Shown: positions 6,443 to 6,641 of the stretch, piece by piece
Layout: each line of letters starts with the position of its first letter
Numbering within the stretch: the stretch's first letter is position 1
From: JBOFEH01 sp051650265
Lineage (GTDB): Bacteria; Bacillota; Clostridia; Lachnospirales; Cellulosilyticaceae
Assembly: GCA_051650265.1 (NCBI GenBank)
Contig: JBOFIR010000184.1
Span: 1-6,641 of the forward strand
Direction of reading: 5' to 3'
Length of the DNA: 6,641 nucleotides
Translations under genes and position numbers: made by a program
Notes under the pieces: generated by a model
Told to the model about the DNA's origin: nothing
The model's database searches: none
The model's input: the letters and a program-made list of their open reading frames with translations, nothing else

Positions 6443-6641
6443 TCATCTTTCATCTTTCATTCGTATTGCCATTCTTTGCAAAGTCTCTATAGCTTCTGCT
6501 ATATCCTCTGGTGTAAGTTGCTTATCAAGAGACATTTGATTTATCGTTTTTCTAACTGATTCTGGTAATGCTATAATATTTTTGACTTGTGCACTCTCTA
6601 TTTTCCCATACATATCAAAGAGTTTCTGCCTATCTATTTCA
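6443..6641 (-). CDS. Hypothetical protein, C-terminal part only (N-terminus beyond the right edge)
   Basis: An open frame enters from the right edge and ends at TGA 6443-6445, giving 65 visible residues. The sequence is charged and apparently all-helical, with an LPESVRKTI segment (25-33), then QLTPEDIAEAIETLQRM (41-57) and a basic-acidic tail MKDER. No signal peptide, membrane helix or catalytic motif is visible in this part. I do not recognise the family. Its stop is 13 nt before the start of the membrane-protein gene, and the end of this frame overlaps that gene's upstream region, so they form one transcription unit whose promoter is outside the window. An internal start (ATG at visible residue 10 or 36) cannot be excluded. 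Confidence 0.6.
   Translation of the reverse strand, partial: EIDRQKLFDMYGKIESAQVKNIIALPESVRKTINQMSLDKQLTPEDIAEAIETLQRMAIRMKDER

Noticed and set aside
1..6641. CRISPR array, insertion sequence, toxin-antitoxin or defence genes
   Set aside because: No regularly spaced repeats, transposase motifs, terminal inverted repeats or recognisable defence domains were seen on either strand.

Overview
This window is a stretch of bacterial chromosome, most likely from a low-to-moderate GC Gram-positive of the Bacillota (probably Clostridia-like). This is inferred from the strong AGGAGG-type ribosome binding sites, a lipoprotein-anchored solute-binding protein, perfect sigma-A promoter hexamers and AT-rich intergenic DNA. 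I cannot name a genus from the sequence alone.

Positions 1-5501 hold one minus-strand operon for a peptide-type ABC importer, read right to left: a consensus promoter (5472-5501), a leader of about 115 nt, a lipoprotein solute-binding protein (dppA-like, 3791-5350), a hairpin in the gap, two permeases (dppB-like 2703-3704 plus stop, dppC-like 1793-2686) and two ATPases (dppD-like 797-1771, dppF-like 797 running off the left edge). The genes are closely packed: the gaps are 86, 13 and 21 nt, and dppD and dppF overlap by one base (TAATG). Together they make a complete SBP-permease-permease-ATPase-ATPase importer. The binding protein captures a short peptide outside the membrane, the two permeases form the channel, and the DppD/DppF ATPase pair drives uptake. 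Motifs in the binding protein (R-P-Y-N-P and G-D-N-G-D-P-D-N) favour dipeptides over nickel or long oligopeptides.

Positions 5502-5678 are an AT-rich divergent spacer with one unexplained GC-richer hairpin. A plus-strand promoter (5679-5707) then drives a tRNA-Gly(CCC) gene (5728-5798), followed by a hairpin with U-tracts on both strands (5809-5866).

Positions 5998-6641 carry a second minus-strand unit of two tightly spaced genes of unknown function. One is a complete 143-residue membrane protein; the other is the C-terminal 65 residues of a charged, helical protein cut by the right edge. This part is visibly AT-richer than the importer operon.

Most of the window is well-understood transporter biology, and I see no clear new system. 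The items most worth a second look are the dppA-dppB hairpin, the unusually strong dpp promoter with an inverted repeat in its spacer, and the unidentified two-gene unit next to the tRNA.
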